A stretch of DNA of 63,160 nucleotides from contig JAIEQK010000118.1 in NCBI GenBank assembly GCA_019747795.1, positions 1-63,160 on the forward strand. The letters are read 5' to 3'. The translations under genes and the position numbers were made by a program. The notes beneath the pieces were generated by a model, which did not search any database, was not told the DNA's origin, and saw nothing but the letters and a program-made list of their open reading frames with translations. Shown in pieces: positions 38,601 through 47,732 of the stretch (positions are counted from its first letter, which is position 1; every line of letters begins with the position of its first letter). This DNA comes from Gammaproteobacteria bacterium. GTDB lineage: Bacteria > Pseudomonadota > Gammaproteobacteria > Ga0077536.

Positions 38601-40233
38601 AACAATCTACGGCGGCATCTTCACTCAGAACTGGAACAGCAACCGCGGCGCGATCACCTGGTTCACCCCCGGCCAGGCGCTGACCGGCACGATCTCGAAG
38701 ACCAACAGCCTGGTCGGCACCTTCGCGGATGACCAGGTTGGCGGAGAGGGCGCCGGCTTCTTCGGCAGTCTGCGCAGGTTCAACCAAGGCACCACGGCGG
38801 AGTTCTGGGCGCTCTTCACCCCGACCTGGAACTCGGGTCGAGGGGCGGTCACCTGGCTCAAGCCGGGCGAGCGACTGGTGGGCGAGATCACCGCGAACAA
38901 CAGCCTGGTGGGCGCGAACCCGGATGACTTCGTCGGCGGCGATTTCAGCGACGGCTTCTCGCCGGGCCTGTTCCAGCTGACCACCGGCAACTTCATGCTG
39001 TGGTCGCGGGAATTCGGCAACGAGGCCGGCGCGGTGACCTTCATCGACATGACGCTGCCGCTGCCCACCGGCGTGGTGGCGGCCGGCAACAGCTTCGTCG
39101 GCAACGCGGGTGACCGACTCGGCTCGGGCGGCATCGAGATCCTGAGCGGCGACCGCATCCTGCTGCAGAGCCCGAACGCGACCGTGGACGGCTTCGCCGA
39201 GGCCGGCCGCCTCGACATCTTTGATGGCTCCCTCGAACAGAGCTTCGACGGCTTCGACACGGGCGCGATCCTGACCGACGAACTCGCCATTTCGATTCCC
39301 TCGGTGGTGAAGTTCCTGAACGCGGGCGGCAAGCTCGCGCTGCAGGCCAGCAACGACGTGTTCATACCCGAGGGCACGGGCTTCGGCGACGTGAAGGGGG
39401 GCTCGCTCACCCTGCAGGCCGGTCGCAACATCGAGATCAAGGGCATCATCAAAACCGACGGCTTCCTGCGCCTGCACGCGAACGCGGCGGTCGGCGACCC
39501 GGCGCTGCGTGAAGAGGGCGAGGGCTTCGTCAACCTGCTGGCCGGCGATGGTCTGCCGGCCTACGTGGTGGCGCGGGAGCTCGAGGTCGAGGCCGAGAAC
39601 GTGGTCGTGCAGGGCGGCACTGGCAACGGCGCCTTCGCTGGCCTCATCGGCATCGAGCGCCTGGACATCTTCGCCCACGGCAGCGGCGCGGTGCACCTGA
39701 AAGCTGGCACCGGCACACCGCTCGACCCGACCCTGTCACTCGACCTGATCAGCCGCCTATTGTCGGGCGGCGCGAACGTGGTATCGGGTGACAACAGCGA
39801 CGCGGTATTCGCGCCGATCGCGGTGATCGCGAGCCTGGAGTCGGTCAATATCGTCGCCCAGGAGTCCATCGAACTGGTGGGCGGCGGCAGCACCGGCGCC
39901 TTCGCCTCCATCGCGTCCTTCGGCGAACTCAAGCTCGATACGCCGAGCCTCGTCATGCGGGTAGGCTCGGCGGACAACACCGACGCGGTGATCCTCGGTC
40001 TCGGTGGCGTGGCCGACGTGCTGGTCGGCGCCTGCGAAGGCTGCACAGACCTGCTGGCCGACCCGATCTTCGACGTCACGTCCCAGACCGGTATCTTCCG
40101 CAGTGGCCTGTTCGCCAACCCGACCACGGACCAGATCCTGGCCATGCTCGGAGGCAACGATCAGAAGGACGCCAATGCCTCGGAGGACGAGGATGATGAC
40201 GAGGAAGGCGAGGCCGCGGTCGACTGCGACTGA
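32614..40233 (+). CDS. Giant TpsA exoprotein, filamentous-haemagglutinin N-domain plus ~26 repeats
   Basis: Protein of 2539 aa. A basic signal peptide (ITRRRGGQ start, cut after GASA) leads into the two-partner secretion domain (about 35-270) with IINWQSFDIG and the NPAGI motif in LINPAGILIG. A beta-helix-like Gly/Asp-rich part (270-560) follows. Residues about 600-2190 hold about 26 copies of a 55-75-residue unit centred on NSLVG...GD.VG, with (R/S)(S/N)PNW.N and AGA(I/V)T(W/F). The remainder (2190-2539) is again beta-helix-like and ends in an acidic tail with DEDDDEE. No membrane anchor or LPXTG-like signal is seen, so it is probably secreted or held by the transporter. Adhesion or biofilm use is likely by family; not proven. 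Confidence 0.92.
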   Translation: MHGSLKITRRRGGQVLSFVTGLIASVGASANPVGPTVVNGSVAFANPNPRTLEITNSPSAIINWQSFDIGARETTRFIQQNAASTVLNRVTTGNSSEILGNLVSNGRVFLINPAGILIGREGSVDTAGVLLSTLQIDDQDFLQGKLAFNAEPGSAGIVNQGYIKTAPGGEVVLIAPRIENGANGVIESPNGDLVLAAGSSITIASLDDPDITFDVRAPDNEVINLGQLLAKGGTASILAGTIRHSGEINADSLGRDANGRIVLKASKRVELAAGSSVHANGNRDTDGGSIEVDARNAQGDAQVDALGQVRANGASGGRVTLRGDSVLVDGDIAAAGATTGGAIVVKSNDATIATVNADLNASGGEGAGGRVLVDGGDSVFSSATMRANGQRGGTVRVLGDDVALAAANISVAGENGGGKVRIGGGFQGGEGLPGSNKTTINDTTRINADATVKGNGGDVVVWSDGKTAFSGTIRARGGAEGGDGGQVEVSGKKGLGYDGTVLLSAAKGEDGTLLMDPKNIRFTSATLKGLPVRLLDPHPGSGNRFAERLQFFRADGSRTNQGSESSTIVVYDELDDFGGADAGAVYVFRSSDGALVSQLHGVAAGDLVGESTLDTNDIPGVAILDSDAWGGGRGALTVFNPVTGLSGAVTAANSLVGASVGDDVGDASIDDLGSGLFVVRNPDFNGGAGSVTFATTTTLRGVVSSSNSLVGASAGEFVGNSTLRNLGGGNYAVVSPNFNSNAGAITFTNGRDARATGVIGSSNSLVGANPGDGLGSSVVNMGGGRFYSRSDNGGLGSVTFFGAGTSFTGTVDQTNSLVGSISGDDVGDSINQLGSSGIWAVQSRNWQGGVGAVTWVNAATGITGTVDSTNSLLGTAVGDLDVSFFSSFRNTTGNKFLLFSDNGGKGSVTFVDPANFGAMPRGVIDSTNSLVGAAVGDKIGFDANNAPNNFQFVPGHYAILSPQFNGGAGAITFGDFTTGVSGVVSASNSLVGAGAGAGVGATGITNAGFGLGFVRSSNNTAGAVTFINFSAVPVGVVDASNSLVGNAPGDQVGNGGINFVGGSVYAVSSPNWATLGGLTNAGAVTLVDMSTGHLMGTSSAAVGAVDASNSLVGTAAGDQVGSDGVDYMYTGASADFYGVRSSHWSDGGALTDAGAITWFTLNNPLNGAVSASNSLVGSSSGDVIGEGNVSTGGIGFSSTGVYQPFNLFQNGGQALFFSETVNSNGGAVILLDGTTPTTGPIGIASALFGGTANDQIGSGGIFVTQTHLVVMSPNFDDFSNADAGAVTIASLGGGLAGFVSSSNSLVGDTTGDRIGSGGISRPNTENQFIVFSPDWHGTTGAITYIDLDVGHLANDTDFVGAVGTSNSLVGSAPGDFVGDNGLELNMTGDKVLISSPDWNGTRGAVTYLDLNTGLFGGTGGTLAGVIDETNSLVGRTAGDAVGSAGSDMWFGNSDTFYVVFSPLADNTTASVVDAGAVTIADINSGVKGFVDDNTVSLVGTNANDRIGLGGDYQFLTGDQLLLENTQWNSNRGALTFIDLANQSNFVGDVNASNSLVGSTAGDNVGSSGITFLDNNLYAVRSPNWNNGGSIADAGAITWGNRSTGVVGVLDSSNSLFGSHVGDFVGSSPPVDRTGSIYTITTTNWDGGKSALTIFDINQGLPTGEVDTTNSLLGSTIGDNIGSGGLSFFNVNGQMSVVVRSPSWDNGAAANAGAITVSTPGTVPVGLVGAGNSLVGSTSNDVIGNGGIFTVGSGTATRLVVMSQNWDNGAAVDAGAITTFRLTNPTRGAVSSANSLVGSTSGDRVGFTFRNLSSGLMAFNAPNWNANRGAITFWNQTSNLTGTVGAGNSLLGAFAGDALNVNNFSTFSEFGNGNQILFSNFGGAGSWTFIKGTTPPTGVISAANSLVGSRAGDLIGSQLRFVSGTQYGIFSPGWDNGPAVDAGAITMFNSATGNIAGTTDSLVGNISQANSLVGQFANDRVGDTSRGNPFSMFTVGETIYGGIFTQNWNSNRGAITWFTPGQALTGTISKTNSLVGTFADDQVGGEGAGFFGSLRRFNQGTTAEFWALFTPTWNSGRGAVTWLKPGERLVGEITANNSLVGANPDDFVGGDFSDGFSPGLFQLTTGNFMLWSREFGNEAGAVTFIDMTLPLPTGVVAAGNSFVGNAGDRLGSGGIEILSGDRILLQSPNATVDGFAEAGRLDIFDGSLEQSFDGFDTGAILTDELAISIPSVVKFLNAGGKLALQASNDVFIPEGTGFGDVKGGSLTLQAGRNIEIKGIIKTDGFLRLHANAAVGDPALREEGEGFVNLLAGDGLPAYVVARELEVEAENVVVQGGTGNGAFAGLIGIERLDIFAHGSGAVHLKAGTGTPLDPTLSLDLISRLLSGGANVVSGDNSDAVFAPIAVIASLESVNIVAQESIELVGGGSTGAFASIASFGELKLDTPSLVMRVGSADNTDAVILGLGGVADVLVGACEGCTDLLADPIFDVTSQTGIFRSGLFANPTTDQILAMLGGNDQKDANASEDEDDDEEGEAAVDCD
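34380..39180 (+). repeat. Region coding ~26 NSLVG/GD.VG protein repeats
   Basis: The repeat is clear in the protein but diverged in DNA. I count 26 units with the core NS(L/F)(V/L/F)G, from ANSLVGASVGDDVGD (34567) to GNSFVGNAGDRLGS (39087), and a degenerate one near 34430. Spacing varies from about 49 to 78 codons. Each unit has a second block, usually W/F-N-x-x-x-AGA(I/V)T(F/W). The same kind of repeat occurs in FHA-type and other large surface proteins of environmental bacteria, where it may form a propeller or beta-solenoid; the fold is not known to me. Confidence 0.85.
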
Positions 40234-40289
40234 TTGAGACGACGGCCGTGTTGCGCGGGCCTGCTTTCAGGACCGCGTCGCGGCCCCGG

Positions 40290-41825
<1,536 letters not shown>

Positions 41826-41872
41826 GCGGGTCTCCCTGCGGCTGTTGCAGGGCAGCATACGTCAAGCCGCGC

Positions 41873-42778
41873 TCAGTCGGGGACGCTTCTCGCGATGCGC
41901 ATGCGCCGCTGCTCGACGATCGCCGTCGCACTCAGCACCAGCAGGCCGGCCAGGATCAGTCCGACGCCGGCCACGTCGTGGCCGGCGAGCGGCTCGCCGA
42001 GATGCAGCGAACTGGTACTGACCGCGACCACCGGGGCCATCAGGGTCATCATGCTGGCGAAGCCGGCCGGCAGCGCGCGCAGCAGCCACGCCCACAAGTA
42101 CCAGCCGAGCGCGGTGGAGAGGAGCGTGGTGACGCCGAGCGCGAGCAGGAATCTATCGGTCAGCACCGGCACGGACTCCCCGGACCACCAGGCGAGCAGC
42201 AGGAGCGGCGGCGCGCCAAAGCTCATCTGCCAGGCGGTGAGCGCGAGAGGATCCATCGGCGCGCGCTGCTGCATACGCTTGGTCATGATCGAGCTGAGTG
42301 CCCAGAAGAAGGCCGCGCAGAGGATGAGCAGCTGCGACAGGCTCGGGCCCTGACCCTGCCAGGGCCGCACCACCACCGCGAGCCCGGCGGCCGCGCACGC
42401 GATGGCGAGCCACTCGGGCCCTCGCACCTTCTCGCCCAGGGTCGGACGTGCCAGCAGCAAGGTCATGAAGGGCATGGTGTACATGAGAATCGAGGTGCGA
42501 TTGGCCGCGCCGCTCACCAGGGCCCACTGCGAGCAGCCGACCGAGCAGGTGGTGTTGACCAGGCCCAGCACCGCGAGCTCGCGCAGCCGTCCGGGCCAGA
42601 AGCTGCGACCGGACAGGCGCAGCGCCGCGAGCAGGCAGAGCGCGCCGCCGCAGGTGCGCAACCCGGCGAAGGTGAACGGCCCCGCGTCCAGCATGGCGAG
42701 CTTCTGGAATACCCAGGAATAGCCCCACAGGAAGGACAGCAGGACGAGCAGCAGCAAGGGCAGGCGAGTGGCTGACAT
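41873..42778 (-). CDS. DMT-family transporter (EamA domains)
   Basis: Protein of 301 aa with about ten hydrophobic helices in two repeated EamA halves (about 8-140 and 150-290). FLWGYSWVFQKLAM in the first helix and ALGWYLWAWLLRALPAGFAS in the second half are typical of drug/metabolite exporters. Start at 42778 (MSATRL) keeps the usual N terminus. It lies 47 nt upstream of the peptide transporter gene and 56 nt downstream of a crotonase gene. Its substrate cannot be told; export of a catabolic intermediate is possible. Confidence 0.9.
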   Translation of the reverse strand: MSATRLPLLLLVLLSFLWGYSWVFQKLAMLDAGPFTFAGLRTCGGALCLLAALRLSGRSFWPGRLRELAVLGLVNTTCSVGCSQWALVSGAANRTSILMYTMPFMTLLLARPTLGEKVRGPEWLAIACAAAGLAVVVRPWQGQGPSLSQLLILCAAFFWALSSIMTKRMQQRAPMDPLALTAWQMSFGAPPLLLLAWWSGESVPVLTDRFLLALGVTTLLSTALGWYLWAWLLRALPAGFASMMTLMAPVVAVSTSSLHLGEPLAGHDVAGVGLILAGLLVLSATAIVEQRRMRIARSVPD

Positions 42779-42834
42779 GCTGGCGTGGCGCAAGCGCGCG
42801 CCGCGGCGATGGGCCGCGCGACGCGCGACGTGTG

Positions 42835-43638
42835 TCAGTCGCCCTTGAACACCGGCACGTGGCCGGCCGCGTAGGCGTCGGCCGCGCTGCGCTGATCGGC
42901 TGTCGTGTGCGTCAGCAGGTTCTGATCGGCATCCATGTGCATCAGCGCGCGGTCGAGCGCGCCCATGACCTGGTTGGCGCTGCGCTTGATCATCTGCGCC
43001 GCGACGGGCGACTTGTTCACGTAGGTTTCGGCGAAGGCGAAGGCGCGCGCCATGAGTTCGTCGCGCGGCGCCACTTCCTCCAGCAGGCCCCAGGTGAGCA
43101 GGGTGGGGGCGTCGACGCGCTCACCACCGATCACCATGCGTTTGGCCCGCGCAGGACCGACCAGGTGGATGGTCAGCGGCAGGCTCTGCCACATGAGGTT
43201 CATGCCAAGGTCGATCTCCGGATAGTAGGCGTAGCAGTCATCGGCGCCGATGCGGAAGTCCGCCGCCGTCGCCAGGCAGGCGCCGCCGCCGATCGCGCCA
43301 CCGTTCCAGGCCGCGATGGTGATCTGGTCGATGCCGAGCACCGCGTGCAGCGCGCGCTCGCCGAGGCGGAAGCGCCGGCGCCGCAGCAGCATGGGCTGGG
43401 CGAGCTCGGCGGGAAAGTCCTTGAGATCGGCGCCCGAACAGAAGTGCCGCCCGGCGCCGGTGAAGATCACCACGCGCGTCTCGATGTCCTCGCGGAACCC
43501 CAATGCGCAGTGTTCTATCTCCTCGAGCAACTCGTGGTTGACCGCGTTGCAGCGATGCGGGCGATTGAAGCGCACCACGGTGATGTGGCCGTGGCGCTCG
43601 AGTGCAAGGTGCCGATAGTCGACGCGCGGTGTGTCCAT
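42835..43638 (-). CDS. Enoyl-CoA hydratase/isomerase (crotonase family)
   Basis: Protein of 267 aa. Oxyanion-hole elements HFCSGADLKDF (about 65-75) and NGGAIGGGACLATAADFRIG are present. The active-site helix reads YPEIDLGMNLMWQSLP instead of the standard PExxLGxxP...GG pattern, so catalysis may differ from classical hydratases. It lies 9 nt downstream of the LLM oxidoreductase gene at 43648 and is surely cotranscribed with it, which links an LLM enzyme to acyl-CoA chemistry a second time in the window. Confidence 0.9.
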   Translation of the reverse strand: MDTPRVDYRHLALERHGHITVVRFNRPHRCNAVNHELLEEIEHCALGFREDIETRVVIFTGAGRHFCSGADLKDFPAELAQPMLLRRRRFRLGERALHAVLGIDQITIAAWNGGAIGGGACLATAADFRIGADDCYAYYPEIDLGMNLMWQSLPLTIHLVGPARAKRMVIGGERVDAPTLLTWGLLEEVAPRDELMARAFAFAETYVNKSPVAAQMIKRSANQVMGALDRALMHMDADQNLLTHTTADQRSAADAYAAGHVPVFKGD

Positions 43639-43647
43639 GGGCAGGAC

Positions 43648-44535
43648 TCAGAACACCGTGGCGGCGATGTCGTCGAGTTCGGCCAGCACTTCGTCCTGGC
43701 TGTCGCCGTTCAGCCACAGCACGAGGCCGTTGGCGCCGGTCTTCGCGACCTCCACCAGATCCGCGGCCTTGCGGAAGAAGCCGGTCGGCGCGAACACCGT
43801 GACGTCGATGCTCGCCGGATCGCGGCCCGCGGCGCGGGCGAGCCGCGTGAGCTCGGCGCGCCCGTCGGCGATCTCCTTCAGATCCACCGAGAAGGGCAGC
43901 CAGCCATCCCCCCATTCGACGGTGCGCTTGAACACCAGCGGCGAGCCGATGGAACCGAGCAGCACCAGCGGGTTCGGGCGCCGAGCAGGACGCGGCAGGC
44001 AGATGACCGGCGGAAAGTCGTAGTACTTGCCGTGGTGTTCGACGTACTCGCCGCTCCACAGCTTCTTCATCACCGCGATCGCTTCCTTGGTCTGGCTCCA
44101 GCGATGTTCGAAGTCACCACCCATCACCCGGCACTCGGGTTCGTTCCAGCCCGCGCCGATGCCGAGCATCATGCGCCCGCCGGAGTAGTGATCGATGCTC
44201 GCCACTTCCTTGGCCGTGAGCAAGGGATTGCGCTCTGGGATCAATGACACGCCCGTGCCGAGTCCGATGCTGCGCGTGGTCGCCGAGGCGCGCGCCAGCG
44301 CGATCAGGGGATCGGGCATCTTGAACAAGTACTCGGGCGGTGACTCGCCAGGCTGCTTGCCTGGGTAGACGTCCGCCGAGCCCTGCGGAATCACCGTGTG
44401 CTCGGGCACCCAGTAGGAGGAGAATCCGAGATCCTCGGCGCGCTTCGCCACCACCGCCGGATCGGCGCAGTCGAGCCCCGCCATCACCTGGAACACGCCG
44501 ACGTTCAACCCTTGTTTCGTCTGCCTGGCCATCAT
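43648..44535 (-). CDS. Luciferase-like (LLM) oxidoreductase, probably F420-dependent
   Basis: Protein of 295 aa. Residues LNVGVFQVMAGLDCADP, LGFSSYWVPEHTVIP, TRSIGLGTGVSLIPERNPL, SGGRMMLGIGAGWNEPE and KAADLVEVAKTGANGLVLW follow the same pattern as the enzyme at 23574, its evident paralogue. The start at 44535 (MMARQ) has GGGGAGAA upstream. The gene is followed by a crotonase and two transporter genes and diverges from another LLM gene at 44697. F420 is the likely cofactor, given the pathway in the window; not shown by sequence alone. Confidence 0.88.
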   Translation of the reverse strand: MMARQTKQGLNVGVFQVMAGLDCADPAVVAKRAEDLGFSSYWVPEHTVIPQGSADVYPGKQPGESPPEYLFKMPDPLIALARASATTRSIGLGTGVSLIPERNPLLTAKEVASIDHYSGGRMMLGIGAGWNEPECRVMGGDFEHRWSQTKEAIAVMKKLWSGEYVEHHGKYYDFPPVICLPRPARRPNPLVLLGSIGSPLVFKRTVEWGDGWLPFSVDLKEIADGRAELTRLARAAGRDPASIDVTVFAPTGFFRKAADLVEVAKTGANGLVLWLNGDSQDEVLAELDDIAATVF

Positions 44536-44630
44536 CGTTCTCCCCGTTGCCTGCCGCAGGGCCGGTAGTCTGCGCAGCGCCCGCGTCTCAAGGCAAGCGC
44601 GACCGCACGGCGAGCGCCGAACGCGCGTCC

Positions 44631-44660
44631 TTGACACCTTTGCGGGGCGGCGGTTAGCGT
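44631..44660 (+). promoter_or_regulatory. Candidate promoter of the triple LLM operon
   Basis: A perfect -35 box TTGACA (44631-44636) is followed after 18 nt by TAGCGT (44655-44660), a poor -10 (3 of 6). The start codon of the first LLM gene is at 44697 with GGGAGAA upstream. The weak -10 suggests a need for an activator. Confidence 0.4.
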
Positions 44661-44696
44661 CCGCCGCAAGATCGCAATCCAAAAGGGAGAACAGGC

Positions 44697-45791
44697 GTGC
44701 AACTCGGCTACTTCATGATGCCTCTGCATCACATCGACAGTGATTACCACCAGACGCTGCAGGAGGACATGGAGGCGATCATCCTGGCCGATGAACTGGG
44801 CTACAGCGAGGCCTGGGTCGGCGAACACTATTCGTCCGCGGTCGAGCAGATCACCTCGCCCTTGATGTTCCACGCCAATCTCATCGCGCGCACCAAGCAG
44901 ATCAAGCTCGCCACCGGCGTGATGTGCCTGCCGCAGTATCACCCGGCGGTGACCGCCGGCCAGGCGGCGATGTTCGATCACCTGAGCAACGGGCGCTTCA
45001 TCATGGGTGTCGGTCCGGGTGGGCTCTTGTCGGACTTCGAACTGTTCGGCGTGCTCGACAAGGATCGCATGGCGATGATGCAGGAGGCGCTCGACATGAT
45101 GCTTGCGCTGTGGACCACCGAGCCGCCCTACAAGCTCTCCGGGCAGTTCTGGAACATCGACATGAAGCAGTGGACGCACCATGACATCAAGCTCGGCTAC
45201 GTGCCGAAGCCGCTGCAGCAGCCGCATCCGCCGGTGGCAATCTCGGCGATGAGCCCCAATTCGAGTTCGCTCGTGTTTGCCGGGCAGCGCGGCTACATCC
45301 CGGTGTCGGCAAACTTCGTCGCGCCCTGGTCGGTGGCCACCCATTGGCCGACCTACAGCAAGGCCGCGCTCGACGCGGGACGCACGCCGGATGCGGCCAA
45401 CTGGCGCGTCGCGCGCAGCGTCTACGTCGCCGACACCGACGCCGAGGCCGAGGCCTTCGTGAAGCAGCCCGGTGGTCCCTACGACTATTACTACGAGTAT
45501 CTCTTCCACATCTTCGATCGTTCCCATTACCGCATCGCGGTGGTGGTGAACAAGGGCGATGACCCCAAGCAGCTGACCCACCAGATGGTGCGCGACGCCT
45601 GCACCATCCACGGCAGCCCGGAGACCGTGGCACGCAAGATCCTCGCGCTGCGCGATCAGATCGGCGACTTCGGCACGCTGCTCTACGCGGCCCACGACTG
45701 GACCGACAAGGCGCTGATGCAGAAGTCCATGCGCCTCATGGCCGAGGACGTCATGCCGCGCATCAACCGCGCGCTGGCCAAGGCCGCTTGA
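44697..45791 (+). CDS. Luciferase-like monooxygenase, limonene-monooxygenase (LimB)-like
   Basis: Protein of 364 aa with GTG start preceded by GGGAGAA. QLGYFMMPLHHIDSDYH, SEAWVGEHYSSAVEQITSP, KLATGVMCLPQYHPAVT, MFDHLSNGRFIMGVGPGGL and SDFELFGV are like the longer luciferase-type monooxygenases that include limonene 1,2-monooxygenase and alkanal monooxygenase-like proteins. These need reduced flavin (FMNH2 or FADH2). A partner reductase is not adjacent. It is the first of three LLM genes in tandem. The terpene link is a family resemblance and no more. Confidence 0.88.
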   Translation: MQLGYFMMPLHHIDSDYHQTLQEDMEAIILADELGYSEAWVGEHYSSAVEQITSPLMFHANLIARTKQIKLATGVMCLPQYHPAVTAGQAAMFDHLSNGRFIMGVGPGGLLSDFELFGVLDKDRMAMMQEALDMMLALWTTEPPYKLSGQFWNIDMKQWTHHDIKLGYVPKPLQQPHPPVAISAMSPNSSSLVFAGQRGYIPVSANFVAPWSVATHWPTYSKAALDAGRTPDAANWRVARSVYVADTDAEAEAFVKQPGGPYDYYYEYLFHIFDRSHYRIAVVVNKGDDPKQLTHQMVRDACTIHGSPETVARKILALRDQIGDFGTLLYAAHDWTDKALMQKSMRLMAEDVMPRINRALAKAA

Positions 45792-45813
45792 GCCTCCCTG
45801 GGAGCGAACGTTC

Positions 45814-46827
45814 ATGAGCGACAAGAAACTCCGCTTCGGGCTGTGGTACGACTTCCGCAACCCGCCCCAGTGGCAGCGCGACCTCACCACGCTCTACCAC
45901 GACTGCTTCGATCAGATCGTGCGAGCGGAAGCGGCCGGCTTCGACGACATCTGGCTGTCGGAACACCACTTCCTCGACGACTGCTACTCGCCGTCGATGC
46001 TGCCCATCGGCTGCGCCATCGCCGCCCGTACCAAGCGCGTGCACATCGGCACCAGCGTGCTGTTGCTGCCGCTGCACGATCCGGTGCGCGTGGCGGAAGA
46101 TGCGGCAACCCTGGACGTGATCTCCGGCGGTCGGCTCGAGCTCGGCCTCGGCGTCGGCTACAAGGTGGAGGAACTCAAGGCCTGGGGCGTCGATCCCAAG
46201 ACCCGCGGTCCGCGCATGGACGAGGGTATCGAGATCATCCAGCGCCTGTTCGCCGGCGAGCGCTTCAGCTATCACGGCAAGTACCATCACTACGAGGACA
46301 TCCAGCTGCGGCCGATGCCGGTGCAGAAGCCGCCCAAGCTGTGGGTCGCGGGCTTCAGCAACGTCGCGGTTAAGCGCGCGGCGCGGGTCGGCGCGGGCTA
46401 TATCGCGGTCGGGCCGGTGGGACCCTTCACCAAGGTCTACCGCGACGAACTGCGCGCCTGCGGTCGCAATCCCGACGACTACGAGGTCGCCGCGGGTTAC
46501 GCCTGGCTGATAGTCACGCGCGATCCTGAGAAGCGCTGGGCGGAGGCGGTGAAGCATCTCGCCTACCAGTACAACTGCTACGGCGAGTGGTTCGCGAACG
46601 CCGGCATGGGCTTCATCAAGCGCGTGGAACCCACGCGCGCGTCGGTGGAGACCAACGACTGCTACATCGTCACCCCCGAGAAGGCGGTGGAGATGATTCG
46701 CGACTACGTCGCGCAGACCGGCACCAACCGCTTCTACACCTGGGCGGTGCCGCCGGGCATGGATCCGCGCTGGAGTGACGAGCACATCGAACTGATGGGC
46801 CGCGAAGTCATTCCGGCCTTTCGCTGA
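45814..46827 (+). CDS. Luciferase-like (LLM) oxidoreductase
   Basis: Protein of 337 aa. KLRFGLWYDFRNPPQWQRD, GFDDIWLSEHHFLDDCYSP, KRVHIGTSVLLLPLHDPVR and ISGGRLELGLGVGYKVEEL are the standard barrel segments, with PRMDEGIEIIQRLFAGERF and PKLWVAGFSNVAVKRAARVG later. Second of three LLM genes, 22 nt after the first. F420 or FMN as cofactor is open. It is preceded by GGGAGCG as ribosome-binding site. Confidence 0.9.
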   Translation: MSDKKLRFGLWYDFRNPPQWQRDLTTLYHDCFDQIVRAEAAGFDDIWLSEHHFLDDCYSPSMLPIGCAIAARTKRVHIGTSVLLLPLHDPVRVAEDAATLDVISGGRLELGLGVGYKVEELKAWGVDPKTRGPRMDEGIEIIQRLFAGERFSYHGKYHHYEDIQLRPMPVQKPPKLWVAGFSNVAVKRAARVGAGYIAVGPVGPFTKVYRDELRACGRNPDDYEVAAGYAWLIVTRDPEKRWAEAVKHLAYQYNCYGEWFANAGMGFIKRVEPTRASVETNDCYIVTPEKAVEMIRDYVAQTGTNRFYTWAVPPGMDPRWSDEHIELMGREVIPAFR

Positions 46828-46838
46828 GGGTCGGCGAG

Positions 46839-47732
46839 ATGAGCTATCCGCTCGGCCTTCTGCAGTGGACCGAGGGCAGCACGGGCGCTGAACTGCGCGA
46901 CGCCGTGCGACGCCTGGAGGCGCTCGGCTACCACGAACTGTGGCTGCCGGAGATCGCAGGTCGCGAGCCCTTCGCGACCTGTGGCTGGCTGCTGGCGCAG
47001 ACCACGCGTCTCAAGGTCTCCACCGGCATCGCGAACGTCTACGCGCACGACGCGGACTCGGCCGCCCAGGCGGCCAATACCCTGGCCGAGTTCTCCGACG
47101 GGCGTTTCAGTCTCGGGCTCGGCGTCTCGCATCCGGTGCTGGTCGAACCGCGCGGCCACACCTGGGTGAAGCCGGTGCCGAAGATGCGCGCCTACCTCGA
47201 GCGCCTGCGCGTCGCGCCCATCGAGGCGCCGCGGGCGACCAGGCCCGCGCCGGTGATCGTCGCCGGCCACGGTCCGGGGCTGCTCAAGGTGGCCGCCGCG
47301 CAGGCGGACGGCGCGTTCCTGTTCCTGCAGCCGACGGCCGCGGTGCGCGAGGCGCGCGCCGCGCTCGGTCCAAACAAGGAACTGCACGTCGTGGTGCGCT
47401 GCGCGCTGGCGGCGGATCCGGTCGAGGCGCGCGCGCTGGCGCGTCGCGCCTGCGCCTTCTACGTCAGCTTGCCGCCCTACCACGAGGCCTGGGCACGTCA
47501 CGGTTTCGACGCGAGCGACTGGCAACAGGGCGCGAGTGACCGCCTCATCGACGCGCTGTGCGCCTGGGGCGATGCCGCGACCATCCAGCGCCGTCTCGAC
47601 GAATTCCACGCCGCGGGCGCAAGCCACGTGGTGCTCTACCCCTGCAATGCCGACGAGGCCTACAGCCCCGACAGCGCGCTGTCGCGTGGCTGGGACTGGC
47701 CCTTGCTCGAGGCCCTCGCGCCGCGGCGCTGA
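46839..47732 (+). CDS. Luciferase-like (LLM) oxidoreductase, short member
   Basis: Protein of 297 aa. It keeps the barrel landmarks YHELWLPEIAGREPFAT, TRLKVSTGIANVYAHD, FSDGRFSLGLGVSHPVLVE and APVIVAGHGPGLLKVAAAQADG. Compared with its neighbours it is shorter and lacks the insertion before the third strand, like the small F420-dependent members of actinobacteria. It is the third of the tandem set, 11 nt after the second. After its stop there is no clear terminator. Confidence 0.88.
   Translation: MSYPLGLLQWTEGSTGAELRDAVRRLEALGYHELWLPEIAGREPFATCGWLLAQTTRLKVSTGIANVYAHDADSAAQAANTLAEFSDGRFSLGLGVSHPVLVEPRGHTWVKPVPKMRAYLERLRVAPIEAPRATRPAPVIVAGHGPGLLKVAAAQADGAFLFLQPTAAVREARAALGPNKELHVVVRCALAADPVEARALARRACAFYVSLPPYHEAWARHGFDASDWQQGASDRLIDALCAWGDAATIQRRLDEFHAAGASHVVLYPCNADEAYSPDSALSRGWDWPLLEALAPRR

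Noticed and set aside
34380..39180. DNA-level VNTR or satellite
   Set aside because: Units differ in length and are diverged in DNA; the repetition is at protein level.
34306..39696. Several long minus-strand frames (for example 786 and 603 codons) opposite the TpsA gene
   Set aside because: Their periodic composition only mirrors the repeats of the sense protein.
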